DNA of 64,000 nt from Nocardioides albertanoniae (GCF_006716315.1 NZ_VFOV01000001.1:4666501-4730500); one strand, 5' to 3'. Counted from the first letter of the stretch, positions 7,559 through 16,027 are shown. Translations and numbers: made by a program. The notes: a model not told the origin generated them from the letters alone.

Positions 7559-8766
7559 CGCAGCTCGCTCAACGGGACGCGGCGGAAGGTGATGGTCTCG
7601 TTGGCCCCGTTGATGCCGGTCTCGTAGAGGAGCCCCAGCTGCCGGCCCGGGAGCTGCACCAGGTCGGAGTACGCAGCCGGGTCGGCCGACACGGCGAGAC
7701 GGTTCTCCCAGGTCTCACCAGCGTCTTCACTGACCCGCAGCGCCATCGCCGCACGCCGGGTCGGGTCGCTCGGACCGGAGTACACAAGCGGCCAGTCGCC
7801 ACCGCGCACCTGGAGCACGCTGCCCTGGACGACGGGCCCCACCAGGCCGGGCTCAGCGGCGAACGGCGTCACCAGCGACTCGCCGCCATCGACGGAGACG
7901 GCGTCGGCACGGGTGGCCGGCGAGCTCCCGTTCTGGTCTCGGGTGTTGAAGTAGAGGCTCCCGTCGCGCAGCTGGGTGGCGATCGACTCGTTGGTGTTGA
8001 GCTCGCCGTCGAAGGTGCTGTCGTCGAAGCCGATCCGCCAGGTGCGACCACCGTCGTCGCTGAGAAGACTGTGGGCGCCGTAGTACTTGGCCTCCGCACC
8101 GGTGTCGGCCGAGCCCGCTGGCGGCGCGCTGGAATGGTTGGCCGGGACCACCAGCCGCCCGTCGTGCGCGCCGCCGATCACGGCCACCGCGTGGCCCGGG
8201 CCGGTGGCGTACCAGCGCCAGTCCGGGAGCTTGGTGGTGGCGGTGATCTCCTCGAGCGGCGAGAACGTACGCCCGTCGTCGGTGCTGCGCTGCACGAACA
8301 CCCGGCGGCTGTCCTCCGCCGAGACCTCGCCACGCAAGATCTCGGCCTCGCTGGCGGTACCGGCGTTTCGGGTGCTGAGCAGGACCAGATCTCCGGTGCG
8401 GGGGTCGACCACTGGCGCGGGATTTCCGATGGTGTTCTCGGCCTGGTCGGCGACGACCGCCTGCGGGCCCCAGGTGCAGCCACCGTCGACCGACCGGCGC
8501 CGCACGATGTCGATCGAGCCGGCGTCGGACTTCGACTCGCGCGCTTCGGCGAAGGCGATGACCGCACCGTCATCGGCGCGGACGACCGCTGGGATGCGGT
8601 AGACGGCGTAGCCGCTCTCACCGGAGACGTAGGGGACCGATCCGGTGCAGCGGGACGACTCCGGGTCGGCTGAGGGGGTGCCTGCCCGGGCCGTTTCCGC
8701 GTTGATGAGCACGGGGATGGCCATGGTCGCCGCGGCGGCCGCGGCTGCGCGATGGAGGTTCCTCAT
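7555..8766 (-). CDS. Secreted exo-alpha-sialidase (GH33)
   Basis: This 403-residue protein has a signal peptide (LHRAAAAAAATMAIPVLINAETARA). The six-bladed sialidase propeller is clear: YRIPAVVRADDG holds the FRIP/YRIP motif with the catalytic-triad Arg, and Asp boxes occur as SVDGGCTW, STDDGRTF, SDDGGRTW and SEDAGETW. IAFAEARESKSDAGSIDI carries the acid/base region, and YSDLVQLPGRQLGLLYETG the Tyr/Glu pair. It should release sialic acid from glycans outside the cell. AAGGA precedes the ATG by about 8 nt. It heads the sialidase-mutarotase-lyase-epimerase run. Confidence 0.93.
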   Translation of the reverse strand: MRNLHRAAAAAAATMAIPVLINAETARAGTPSADPESSRCTGSVPYVSGESGYAVYRIPAVVRADDGAVIAFAEARESKSDAGSIDIVRRRSVDGGCTWGPQAVVADQAENTIGNPAPVVDPRTGDLVLLSTRNAGTASEAEILRGEVSAEDSRRVFVQRSTDDGRTFSPLEEITATTKLPDWRWYATGPGHAVAVIGGAHDGRLVVPANHSSAPPAGSADTGAEAKYYGAHSLLSDDGGRTWRIGFDDSTFDGELNTNESIATQLRDGSLYFNTRDQNGSSPATRADAVSVDGGESLVTPFAAEPGLVGPVVQGSVLQVRGGDWPLVYSGPSDPTRRAAMALRVSEDAGETWENRLAVSADPAAYSDLVQLPGRQLGLLYETGINGANETITFRRVPLSELR

Positions 8767-8850
8767 GGTGCGTTCCTTCTCTCTCGACGTCGATGAACGT
8801 GTCGTGTCGTTGTCGTTGGATGACGCTGGTCCTGATGGTCCTTCCGTCGC

Positions 8851-9537
8851 TCAGGCGCGTTCCTGCAGCAGCCGCGCCCGGACGCGTACGTCGTCGAAGT
8901 GCTCGAACATCCGGGCCGTGGCGAGGTCGGCGTCCCCTGCCTGCAGGGCCCGCACGATCGCGAGGTGAGCCTCGCCGCGGTTGCGTTCGGGACTTCCCGG
9001 GATGGTGTCGCCGACCCGGACGAAGAGCTCCCAGAACAGCTCGATCAGGTTCTCGACCAGTGGGTTGCCGAGGGTCTGGTAGAGCGAGAGGTGGAACTCC
9101 CGATCGACGTCGGCGAAGCTCTCGCCGCGCTGCTCCCGCTCGCTCATCTCGGTGGCCAGGTCGGCACACCGGGCCAGCGCTTCCTCCTCCTCGTCCCGCA
9201 GCCGGCACACGGCCGGCATCAGCCCGGCCTCCATCGCCTCACGGGCGGTGAGGAGCTCCTCCAGGGAGGCGCCCGGTTCGGCCAGTCCGTAGGGCAGTTG
9301 CTCGATCACCGGCCGGAAGGAGAACGTGGCGACGTAGAGCCCGTTGCCGGGTCGCGCCTCGATCACGCCGAGGGTCTGCAGGCTCCGCGATGCCTCGCGC
9401 AGAGAGAGCCGACTGACCTCGAGCTCGGCGGCCAGCACGGCCTCGGGCGGAAGCCGGTCGCCGGGCCTCAACCCGTGCTCTCGGATGAAGTCGCGCAACC
9501 GGGTCTGGGCCTCACGGTAGATGGATCCGCGCTTCAT
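8851..9537 (-). CDS. GntR/FadR-family regulator of the sialic-acid locus
   Basis: This protein of about 228 residues starts at the ATG at 9537, overlapping the stop of the upstream lyase (ATGA). Residues 5-70 are a GntR winged HTH (LRPGDRLPPEAVLAAELEVS, then SLREASRSLQTLGVIEARPG). The C-terminal FCD domain has the usual metal-binding His positions (DREFHLSLYQTLGNP, EAHLAIVRALQAGD, ARMFEHFDD). NanR-type regulators of sialate genes belong to this family, so the effector may be Neu5Ac or ManNAc-6-P. A palindrome within the promoter spacer upstream of the binding-protein gene is a candidate operator. Confidence 0.87.
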   Translation of the reverse strand: MKRGSIYREAQTRLRDFIREHGLRPGDRLPPEAVLAAELEVSRLSLREASRSLQTLGVIEARPGNGLYVATFSFRPVIEQLPYGLAEPGASLEELLTAREAMEAGLMPAVCRLRDEEEEALARCADLATEMSEREQRGESFADVDREFHLSLYQTLGNPLVENLIELFWELFVRVGDTIPGSPERNRGEAHLAIVRALQAGDADLATARMFEHFDDVRVRARLLQERA

Positions 9538-10454
9538 GACTGCCCGGCCTGCCCGGCCTGCCCGGCCTGCTCGACGGCGACCCGCAGTCTGGCGGCGAGA
9601 GCCTCCACCTCGGCGATGGCCGTCGCGTCCAGCGGACCCCATGGCGTACGCGGTGAGCCGGCGTCCGGGCCGAGCCGGTTCATCAGCTCCTTGACGAACC
9701 CGAGCCCTCCGTGACGGCCGGCGACGGCCGCGATCTCGCGGAAGGGCCGGTGCAGCTCGTAGGCGCGTTCAGGATCGCCCGCGTCGTACGCCTCGACGAC
9801 CCGGTGCGCGACGGGCGCGAGCCCGTTGTAGAGACTGCCGATCACCGCCTCCACGCCGATCGCCAGGCCGGCGGGGAGGAGCTCGTCGCGTCCGAAGTAG
9901 ACCCGGACCCCCGTCGCACGGGTGCGGTCGCACTCGATGAGGTCCTCGTCGGTGAACTTCACCCCGGCGAGAGTGGGGATCCGCTCCCGGGCGGCGGTGA
10001 CGACATCGGCCGGCAGATGGGTCGAGCCGGTCATGCTCGGAATGTGGTAGTAGCACATCGGGGTCTCCCCTGCCGCCTCCGCGATCCGGGCCAGGTGATC
10101 GACGACCAGCTCGACGCGCGGCGCCTCGCCGTAGAACGGCGCCGTCGCGGCCACGAGGTCGACACCGTGGTCAGTGGCGTGCGCCGCCAGCTCGGCCGCC
10201 TGGGCGAGGTCGTTGGAACCGACCTGTGCGGCCAACCCGAACCCGTCGGGCCGCACGGCTGCCCAGGCCTCGAGGAGGCCACGTCGCTCCTGGGTCGTCA
10301 GCGACGGATACTCACCGGTCGTACCGACCACGAACGCGCCGAACACACCGGCGCTGTGCAGATGCTCGGCCTGCGCCTCGATGACCGAGAGATCGAGACG
10401 TCCGTCCTGGTCGAAGGGCGTCGGTGTCGCCGCCCAGATTTCCAATCGACTCAA
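9534..10454 (-). CDS. nanA: N-acetylneuraminate lyase-like aldolase
   Basis: This protein of about 306 residues is in the DHDPS/NAL family and closer to sialate lyases: VVGTTGEYPSLT, the MCYYHIPSMTGSTHLP segment (NAL-like YxIPxxTG with the catalytic Tyr) and LAGVKFTDEDLIEC with the Schiff-base Lys. Cleavage of Neu5Ac to ManNAc and pyruvate is expected. I place the start at the TTG at 10454, which overlaps the permease stop (TTGA) and follows AAGGAG by 10 nt; no ATG or GTG in that area fits as well. The C-terminus ends in a short Ala-Gly-Gln repeat. Confidence 0.8.
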   Translation of the reverse strand: MSRLEIWAATPTPFDQDGRLDLSVIEAQAEHLHSAGVFGAFVVGTTGEYPSLTTQERRGLLEAWAAVRPDGFGLAAQVGSNDLAQAAELAAHATDHGVDLVAATAPFYGEAPRVELVVDHLARIAEAAGETPMCYYHIPSMTGSTHLPADVVTAARERIPTLAGVKFTDEDLIECDRTRATGVRVYFGRDELLPAGLAIGVEAVIGSLYNGLAPVAHRVVEAYDAGDPERAYELHRPFREIAAVAGRHGGLGFVKELMNRLGPDAGSPRTPWGPLDATAIAEVEALAARLRVAVEQAGQAGQAGQS

Positions 10455-11281
10455 CTCTTCGTCGCTCCTTCGGTCAGTCCAGCCACGATGTAGCGCTGGA
10501 GGAAGATGAACAGGACGATGACGGGCAGCGCGATGATCGCGGACACCGCCATCAGGTCGTTCCACTTGGTTCCGAATGCGTTGGTGATGCCGGCGAGCAC
10601 GACCGTAACCGGCTGGAATCTCTCGTCGGGTGCCAAGGCGAGACCGAAGACGAACTCGCCCCAGGCCTGCAGGAAGCTCACCGCGCCGACCGTGATGATG
10701 CCCGGGGTGCTGACCGGGACGGCCACTCGCCAGAACGCGGTGAGCTCGTTGCAGCCGTCGATCTTGGCCGCCTCGACGATCTCCTCGGGGATCGCGAGGA
10801 AGTAAGGCCGCAGGATGGTGATCGCCAGCGGCACGGCCAGCGAGCAGTTGGCGATGATCAAGCCGGCGTAGCTGTTGACGAGCCCGGCACCGCTGAAGAG
10901 CACGAACATCGGCAGCGCCAGGTTGACCGATGGCACCATCTGCACGGCCAGGAAGAGCATCAGGAACGCGGAGACGAAGCGCACCTTAAGCCGCGCCAGG
11001 GCGTACGCCGCCGGCAGCGCGACCAGCAGCGTGACGACGGTCGTGCCGACCGCGATGATGCCGCTGTTCATGAGCCCGCGGGCGATGTCGCCGTTCGAGA
11101 AGACCGCATCCGCGTACGACCCGAAGGTCGGGGGCAACGGAAGCAGGTCCGGCGGTGTCGCGAAGATGTCCTCCGCGCCCTTGAAGGACGTGTTGACCAT
11201 CCAGTAGACGGGGATCAGGTAGACGGCGGTGATGAACACGGCGGCGAACACCAGCAGCCGGCGCCGGGAGACGGCGGTCAT
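10451..11281 (-). CDS. Carbohydrate ABC permease, MalG type
   Basis: This 276-residue inner-membrane protein has six predicted helices, beginning LLVFAAVFITAVYLIPVYW. The EAA loop that contacts the ATPase is EEIVEAAKIDGCNELTAFWR, typical of CUT1 MalG-like subunits. The ATG overlaps the stop of the partner permease (ATGA). With the partner permease and lipoprotein it forms the importer of the sialic-acid locus. No ATPase gene is nearby, so a shared MsiK-like ATPase is probable, as is usual for actinobacterial CUT1 systems. Confidence 0.9.
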   Translation of the reverse strand: MTAVSRRRLLVFAAVFITAVYLIPVYWMVNTSFKGAEDIFATPPDLLPLPPTFGSYADAVFSNGDIARGLMNSGIIAVGTTVVTLLVALPAAYALARLKVRFVSAFLMLFLAVQMVPSVNLALPMFVLFSGAGLVNSYAGLIIANCSLAVPLAITILRPYFLAIPEEIVEAAKIDGCNELTAFWRVAVPVSTPGIITVGAVSFLQAWGEFVFGLALAPDERFQPVTVVLAGITNAFGTKWNDLMAVSAIIALPVIVLFIFLQRYIVAGLTEGATKS

Positions 11282-12216
11282 GCGCCCTCCTCGTTCCGCA
11301 GGGCACGGAAGTAGACCAGCGCGAGCGCGATGGAGATGACCATCAGCACCGTGGTCGCCACCGCCGCGGTGTCGAACCGGGAGAACTCGAACGCCTCGTT
11401 GTAGGCGTAGACCGGCAGCGTCTCGGTGGCGTTGCCCGGCCCTCCCCCGGTCATCAGGAAGATCGTGTCGAAGGTCTTGAAGGTGAAGATGAAGATCAGC
11501 AACGTGACCGTCAGACTGACCGGCCGCAGCAGCGGGAAGGTCAGCGAGCGGAACTGCTGCCATGCGGAGGCACCGTCGATGCGGGCAGCCTCGTAGTAGG
11601 TCGGCGAGATGCCCTGGAGCCCGGCCGCCAGCAGGATCATCGCGAACGGCGCGAAGCTCCAGGCCGTCGCCACGGTCACCGCCAGCAGCGCGGGGTTCGG
11701 CTCTCCGAGCCAGAACAGGTCGCGATCGAGCAGCCCTAGGCCGCTGAGCGCCGCGTTGAGCAGGCCATAGCTGCCGTCGAGCAGCCAGCGCCAGACGTTG
11801 GCGCTGACGACCGTGGGCAGGATCCAGGCCAGCAGGAGCAGCGCGCGCAGGACGTTGCGGCCCCGGAACTCACGGTGGAACAGCAGCGCCAGGCCCAGAC
11901 CGACCGCGAACGCGATCGCCACCGTGCCGACGGAGTAGACCAGCGAGACGACGACGGCGTGCCAGAACTCGGAGCGGCCGAGCTGGTCTCGGTAGTTGTC
12001 GAGCCCTACCCAGGCGGCGCCGCCCCGGACGACCTCACGGAGGCCGACGTCGAAGAAGCTCTGCAGGATGTTGTAGATCAACGGGTAGACGACGGTGAGG
12101 ACGACGAACGCGACCGCCGGGGCGAGGAAGAGATACGGCGCGACGTTCAGCCGTCCGCGCCTCGGCCGGACCGTCGTCCTCCGCACTGCCGGCTCCACTT
12201 CAGCGAGGGAGGTCAC
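11278..12216 (-). CDS. Carbohydrate ABC permease, MalF type
   Basis: This 312-residue membrane protein starts with a cytoplasmic Arg-rich tail and then a helix, VAPYLFLAPAVAFVVLTVVY. About six helices follow, with the EAA loop YYEAARIDGASAWQQFRSLT and the conserved GGPGNATETLPVYAY stretch of MalF/UgpA-like subunits. The GTG at 12216 overlaps the binding-protein stop (GTGA). It pairs with the MalG-like subunit to form the translocation channel, presumably for sialic acid or an oligosaccharide. Confidence 0.9.
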   Translation of the reverse strand: MTSLAEVEPAVRRTTVRPRRGRLNVAPYLFLAPAVAFVVLTVVYPLIYNILQSFFDVGLREVVRGGAAWVGLDNYRDQLGRSEFWHAVVVSLVYSVGTVAIAFAVGLGLALLFHREFRGRNVLRALLLLAWILPTVVSANVWRWLLDGSYGLLNAALSGLGLLDRDLFWLGEPNPALLAVTVATAWSFAPFAMILLAAGLQGISPTYYEAARIDGASAWQQFRSLTFPLLRPVSLTVTLLIFIFTFKTFDTIFLMTGGGPGNATETLPVYAYNEAFEFSRFDTAAVATTVLMVISIALALVYFRALRNEEGA

Positions 12217-13472
12217 GAACCGAGCGCGCTGTCGATCTTGGCCTGCGCCGCCTGAGCGGCGTCGGCCGGACTGCTGCTGCTGCTGATGGTGGCCTGCAGG
12301 GCCTCCTGGATCGCGGTCAGCGACTCGTTGGAGTGCGTCGCGACGTCTCCCTCAGGAGCCCAGGCATTCTCGAGCTGGTCGGCGAAGGTCTTGCGGATCG
12401 GGTCCTCGACCGCCTTGGGAACGTCGTCGCGGGCGGGCAGCTTGTTGCGCGCCGGGAGGTACTCCTCCAGCACCGACTGCTCCTGCAGATGAGCGATGAG
12501 GTCCCAGGCCGCGTCCGGGTCACCGCTGCCGGCGCCGATGGTGAGGTTCTCCGCCGAGAGGAAGGTCTTCGCTGCCTTGTCCTTCGGCAGCGGTGCCACG
12601 CCCCAGTTCAGGTCCGGCGCTTCGTCACGCAGGATGTTCACGTACGTCGCCGAGTTGATCATCATCGCGGCATTGCCGCCCGCGAAGTGGGTCTTGGCGT
12701 CGTCCTCGAGCCACGTCAGGAACCCCTTCGAGAGCCCGCCGTTGTCGACCATCCGCTCGAAGGACTCCAGCGCCGCGGCGCCGGTGCCGTCGCCGAACGT
12801 CTCGAGATCTCCACCGGCCGCGAGCTGACGGAGCAGGATCCCGGTGGCGCCCTCGGCGCCCTCCCGCCCGGAGACGGCCAGGCCGTACTTGACCTTCTTG
12901 GCCAAGGCCGCGGCAGTGCTCTCCATCTCGTCCCAGGTCGTGGGCGGCTGCACTCCGGCCGCCTCGAAGACGTCCTTGTTGTAGTAGAGCGCGTAGTCGT
13001 CCGCGACGTGCGGGACGCCATACGTCTTGCCGCCGACCTGCGTGGTCTCCCAGCTCGTCGGGTAGTAGGCGTCCTGCTCGCCCCACTCCTCGACGCGGTC
13101 GCTGATGTCCTCGATCACGCCCGCGTCGGCCATCTGCTGGGTGTCGAAGGCGTTGATCAGCGCGACGTCGGGGCCCTCGCCCGCGGCCGCGCCCTGCTGC
13201 AGGGTCCGGTTGAAGTCCTCGAAGGGGATGAACCGGATCTTCACCTTCACATCGTCGTTCTCGGCGTCGTACGCCTCGAGGGCGTCGTAGAGCGGCTTGC
13301 CGGTCGGCATCTGCTCATCGCCGTAGTACTGCCAGACCGTGACGGTTCCGTCCGAGGAACTCGACCCGGACTCGCCGCCCAGCGCACCACAGGCCGAGAG
13401 CGAGATGGCCAGCACGGAGACGAGACCGCCGATGGCGGTGCGGCCGACGACGTGTGTGCGAGTTCGGATCAT
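12213..13472 (-). CDS. Sugar-binding lipoprotein of the ABC importer
   Basis: This 419-residue extracellular solute-binding protein (family 1, CUT1) starts at the ATG at 13472, which follows GGAGG by 6 nt; another ATG five codons earlier lacks a site. The signal region ends in a lipobox (LAISLSAC), giving a lipid-anchored Cys. Later motifs include EDFNRTLQQGAAAGEGPDV, GVPHVADDYALYYNKDVF and PTTWDEMESTAAAL, typical of the family. It is the first gene of the transporter operon and sits just downstream of a well-formed promoter with an operator palindrome. Confidence 0.9.
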   Translation of the reverse strand: MIRTRTHVVGRTAIGGLVSVLAISLSACGALGGESGSSSSDGTVTVWQYYGDEQMPTGKPLYDALEAYDAENDDVKVKIRFIPFEDFNRTLQQGAAAGEGPDVALINAFDTQQMADAGVIEDISDRVEEWGEQDAYYPTSWETTQVGGKTYGVPHVADDYALYYNKDVFEAAGVQPPTTWDEMESTAAALAKKVKYGLAVSGREGAEGATGILLRQLAAGGDLETFGDGTGAAALESFERMVDNGGLSKGFLTWLEDDAKTHFAGGNAAMMINSATYVNILRDEAPDLNWGVAPLPKDKAAKTFLSAENLTIGAGSGDPDAAWDLIAHLQEQSVLEEYLPARNKLPARDDVPKAVEDPIRKTFADQLENAWAPEGDVATHSNESLTAIQEALQATISSSSSPADAAQAAQAKIDSALGS

Positions 13473-13507
13473 GACGTCCTCCGACATGGGGGTGTGTGAT
13501 GCCAGTC

Positions 13508-13536
13508 ACAGTAGTCAGATATCTGATAACTCGCAA
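13508..13536 (-). promoter_or_regulatory. Promoter with operator palindrome for the sialic-acid transport operon
   Basis: On the minus strand there is a -35 TTGCGA (13531-13536), a 17-bp spacer and a -10 TACTGT (13508-13513). The spacer holds the perfect 12-bp palindrome TCAGATATCTGA (13515-13526). A repressor bound there would block RNA polymerase directly. The GntR regulator encoded downstream is the obvious candidate. Confidence 0.55.
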
Positions 13537-13584
13537 GAGGTCTTCTGGCAGCCCGCCAGACATGTCCTCATGCCCGGTCGACGA

Positions 13585-14265
13585 TCACCAGCCCGACGGA
13601 CGCGTGTTGCCGAGCACCCGGGTCACCGTGATCTCGATGACGACACGCTCGGGGTTGGGCCGGGGCTGCTTGTAGCGCTCGGCGTAGCGCCGCTCGGCCT
13701 CGGCCACCGACTCCTGGTCCTCCTTGACGACCGCAGTGCCCTCCAACGTGCACCAGCGCCGCCCGTCGACCTGACTGACCGCCACCTGCGCGTCGGAGCC
13801 GGCCGCGCGTACGTTGCGGGCCTTCTTGCTCGCCCCGCTGCAGATGACGCGAGCGACGCCGGCCTCCGGGTCGAAGGTGACCCCCACCGGCACCAGGTGC
13901 GGGCTGCCGTCGGGGCGGCTCGTCGTCAGGAAGCAGACCCGCCGCTCCCGCCAGAACTCGTCGTTCTCCGAAGCGGTCGGAGCGTCGTCGACCTTGTCGT
14001 GCCGGCCGGCCAGGCGCATGTATTCACCCTGGAATCCGCTGCTGGTCGCAGTCTCCTGGAGCGCGCCGGTCGGCGCGAAGAGCAGCGCCAGGCGCTCCTT
14101 CTCGGCCGAACCATCTTCGGCGAGCGATGCCTCGATCCGCTCGACCTCGGCGATGAGGTCGGCCCCCGTGCCGAACGACGTCCACGTCGTGTCGAGCTCG
14201 GCCGAACGAAGCACGCCTAGCAGGTCTTTCACGATTGCCGCTCGACTATCACGCACGCTCGCCAC
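13585..14265 (-). CDS. PPOX-class F420-type protein with an extra N-terminal domain
   Basis: This protein has about 226 residues from the GTG at 14265, which follows GAGGGG by 9 nt; a TTG at 14295 is also open. Residues from about 100 to the end form a split-barrel flavin/F420-binding domain of the pyridoxamine-phosphate-oxidase type (VCFLTTSRPDGSPHLVPVGV, GASKKARNVRAAG, RRWCTLEGTAVV). The first 90 residues are a separate acidic helical segment with LLFAPTGALQETATSSGF, a pattern I know only loosely from small actinobacterial proteins. The fusion is unusual. No operon partner is evident. Confidence 0.7.
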   Translation of the reverse strand: MASVRDSRAAIVKDLLGVLRSAELDTTWTSFGTGADLIAEVERIEASLAEDGSAEKERLALLFAPTGALQETATSSGFQGEYMRLAGRHDKVDDAPTASENDEFWRERRVCFLTTSRPDGSPHLVPVGVTFDPEAGVARVICSGASKKARNVRAAGSDAQVAVSQVDGRRWCTLEGTAVVKEDQESVAEAERRYAERYKQPRPNPERVVIEITVTRVLGNTRPSGW

Positions 14266-14331
14266 CGTAGCCTGCCCCTCGCTGTCACGTTGCAACCGGC
14301 GAAGACATGGACAGGACGCTCACGTCGCCGA

Positions 14332-14355
14332 AATACGGAGGCGTATTCGCATACG
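14332..14355. promoter_or_regulatory. Overlapping operator-like palindromes before the TetR gene
   Basis: AATACG and CGTATT (4-bp spacer) and then CGTAT and ATACG (4-bp spacer) share the middle arm, so three half-sites lie in 24 bp. They end 18 nt before the TetR start. Two TetR dimers could bind here cooperatively; autorepression is inferred. Confidence 0.5.
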
Positions 14356-14373
14356 GCGCGGTACCTTAAAGGC

Positions 14374-14994
14374 ATGCAACGACGCCCCACCCGCGCCGAG
14401 CGCCGAGAACAGACGCGCGCCGACCTGGTCGACGCAGCGGCCCAGCTCTTCTCCACGGAAGGGGTCGCGAAGGTCTCCGTCGAGTCGGTCGCCGAGGCCG
14501 CCGGCTACAGCCGCGGCGCCTATCACAGCAACTTCGAGAACCGCGACGAGCTGCTCGACGCCGTGGTCGACGCCGTGGTCACCGATCTCGGTCCGGAGCT
14601 CGGGCGGAGGACCGCAGAGGCACGCGGCGCGCTCGATCAGCTCGAGGCCTACATCCGCACCTTCGTGGCCTACTGCGCACGCGAGCCTGTTCGCACCCGT
14701 GCGCTCGTCGCGGTGGTGTCCCATCGAGCCACGACCGGCGGCGCCGCGTACGACACGATGGTCGACGAGTCGCTCGCAGACCTGGTCACGATCTTCGAGC
14801 AGGGAAGCAAGACCGGCGAGATGCGTACGTTCGACCCGACACTGATGGCGAGGATGCTGCGCCGCACCCTCGACGGCGAGGCATCGAGGATCGCCGGCGG
14901 AGCAGCCGCGGCCCCGATCGCCGACGAGCTCGTCACGACCTTCGTGCGCGCCACGGGTGCTGACACAGGCGCCGAAACGACGGAGGGATCATGA
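14374..14994 (+). CDS. TetR-family regulator
   Basis: This 206-residue protein starts at the ATG at 14374, preceded by an AAAGG site. The HTH is in residues 8-55 (ADLVDAAAQLFSTEGVAKVS, then VAEAAGYSRGAYHSNFENRD). The rest is a helical ligand domain of ordinary TetR length with no recognisable subtype. Its stop overlaps the start of the downstream reductase (ATGA), so it probably controls that gene, acting through the palindromes just upstream. Confidence 0.9.
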   Translation: MQRRPTRAERREQTRADLVDAAAQLFSTEGVAKVSVESVAEAAGYSRGAYHSNFENRDELLDAVVDAVVTDLGPELGRRTAEARGALDQLEAYIRTFVAYCAREPVRTRALVAVVSHRATTGGAAYDTMVDESLADLVTIFEQGSKTGEMRTFDPTLMARMLRRTLDGEASRIAGGAAAAPIADELVTTFVRATGADTGAETTEGS

Positions 14995-16013
14995 CCCCGG
15001 CCAGCAACCACCGACTCGTACTGCGCCGCCGCCCGGCAGACAGGATCACACCGGACACCTTCGGGTTCGAGGAGCGACCGATCGCTCCCCTCGCCGACGG
15101 CGAGGCCCTGATCGAGGTCGCCTGGCTCGGGATCGACGCGACGCAGCGTACGTGGCTCAACGAGGGCTCGACCTACGTCGATCCGGTCGGGATCGGTGAG
15201 GTCATGCGCGGCAGCGGCGTCGGGAAGGTCGTGGCCACGAAGAGTCCGGACCTCTCCGTCGGCCAGTGGGTCTACGGCACGCTGGGATGGCAGCGCTACG
15301 CCGTCGCCCGCGGCGAAGGCCTCTTCGGGGTCAACCCGGTGCCCGACGGCATCGACCCCAAGCACATGCTCACCGTCTTCGGGGTGAGCGGCCTGACGGC
15401 GTACGTCGGGATCGACCGTGTGCTCGGGGTGGGCGAGGGCGACGTCGTGCTCGTCACCGCGGCGGCCGGGAGCGTGGGATCCCTCGCGGGCCAGATCGCC
15501 AGGCTGCGCGGCGCCCGGGTCATCGGGACGGCCGGATCAGCAGCGAAGGTCGACTGGGTGCGCGACGTGGCCGGCTTCGACTGCGTCGACTACCACGACG
15601 ACCTCGCCGAAGCGTTCAGCACCTTCGCACCCGACGGCTTCACCGCGGTCTTCGACAACGTCGGCGGAAGCCAGCTCGAGACCGCCCTCGACCACCTCGC
15701 GCTCCATGGCCGGATCGCGCTGTGCGGATCGGTCTCCTCCGGCTACACCGCCGACGGCTACGGCACCGGCCCGCGCAACTACATGCAGCTCGCCTTCAAA
15801 CGGGCGAAGATGGAGGGCTTCATCTTCCTCGACCACGTCGCCGACTTCCCCGCCGCGCTCGGTGATCTGGCCGGCTGGTTCGGCGCCGGCCGGCTCACCT
15901 GGGCCGAGGACGTCGTCTCCGGTCTCGAGCACGCCCCCGCCGCGCTCCAAGGGATCTTCGACGGCGACAACCTCGGAAAGCGCCTGGTGCGGGTCGACAG
16001 GCCGCTCGCCTGA
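14991..16013 (+). CDS. Medium-chain NADP-dependent reductase (PTGR/LTB4DH-like)
   Basis: This 340-residue zinc-independent MDR protein has the Rossmann motif VVLVTAAAGSVGSLAGQIA, then ARVIGTAGS, and FDNVGGSQLETALDHL. YGTGPRNYMQLAFKRAKMEG is typical of the leukotriene B4 dehydrogenase/CurA group that reduces the double bond of alpha,beta-unsaturated ketones. No zinc-binding Cys cluster is present. It is the second gene of the TetR operon, so it may detoxify a reactive enone that the regulator senses. A strong hairpin follows. Confidence 0.88.
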   Translation: MTPASNHRLVLRRRPADRITPDTFGFEERPIAPLADGEALIEVAWLGIDATQRTWLNEGSTYVDPVGIGEVMRGSGVGKVVATKSPDLSVGQWVYGTLGWQRYAVARGEGLFGVNPVPDGIDPKHMLTVFGVSGLTAYVGIDRVLGVGEGDVVLVTAAAGSVGSLAGQIARLRGARVIGTAGSAAKVDWVRDVAGFDCVDYHDDLAEAFSTFAPDGFTAVFDNVGGSQLETALDHLALHGRIALCGSVSSGYTADGYGTGPRNYMQLAFKRAKMEGFIFLDHVADFPAALGDLAGWFGAGRLTWAEDVVSGLEHAPAALQGIFDGDNLGKRLVRVDRPLA

Positions 16014-16027
16014 CCCCGGAAAAGCGA

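Noticed and set aside
9534..10454. dapA (lysine biosynthesis)
   Set aside because: The YxIPxxTG motif and the position among sialidase, mutarotase and epimerase genes favour a sialate lyase.
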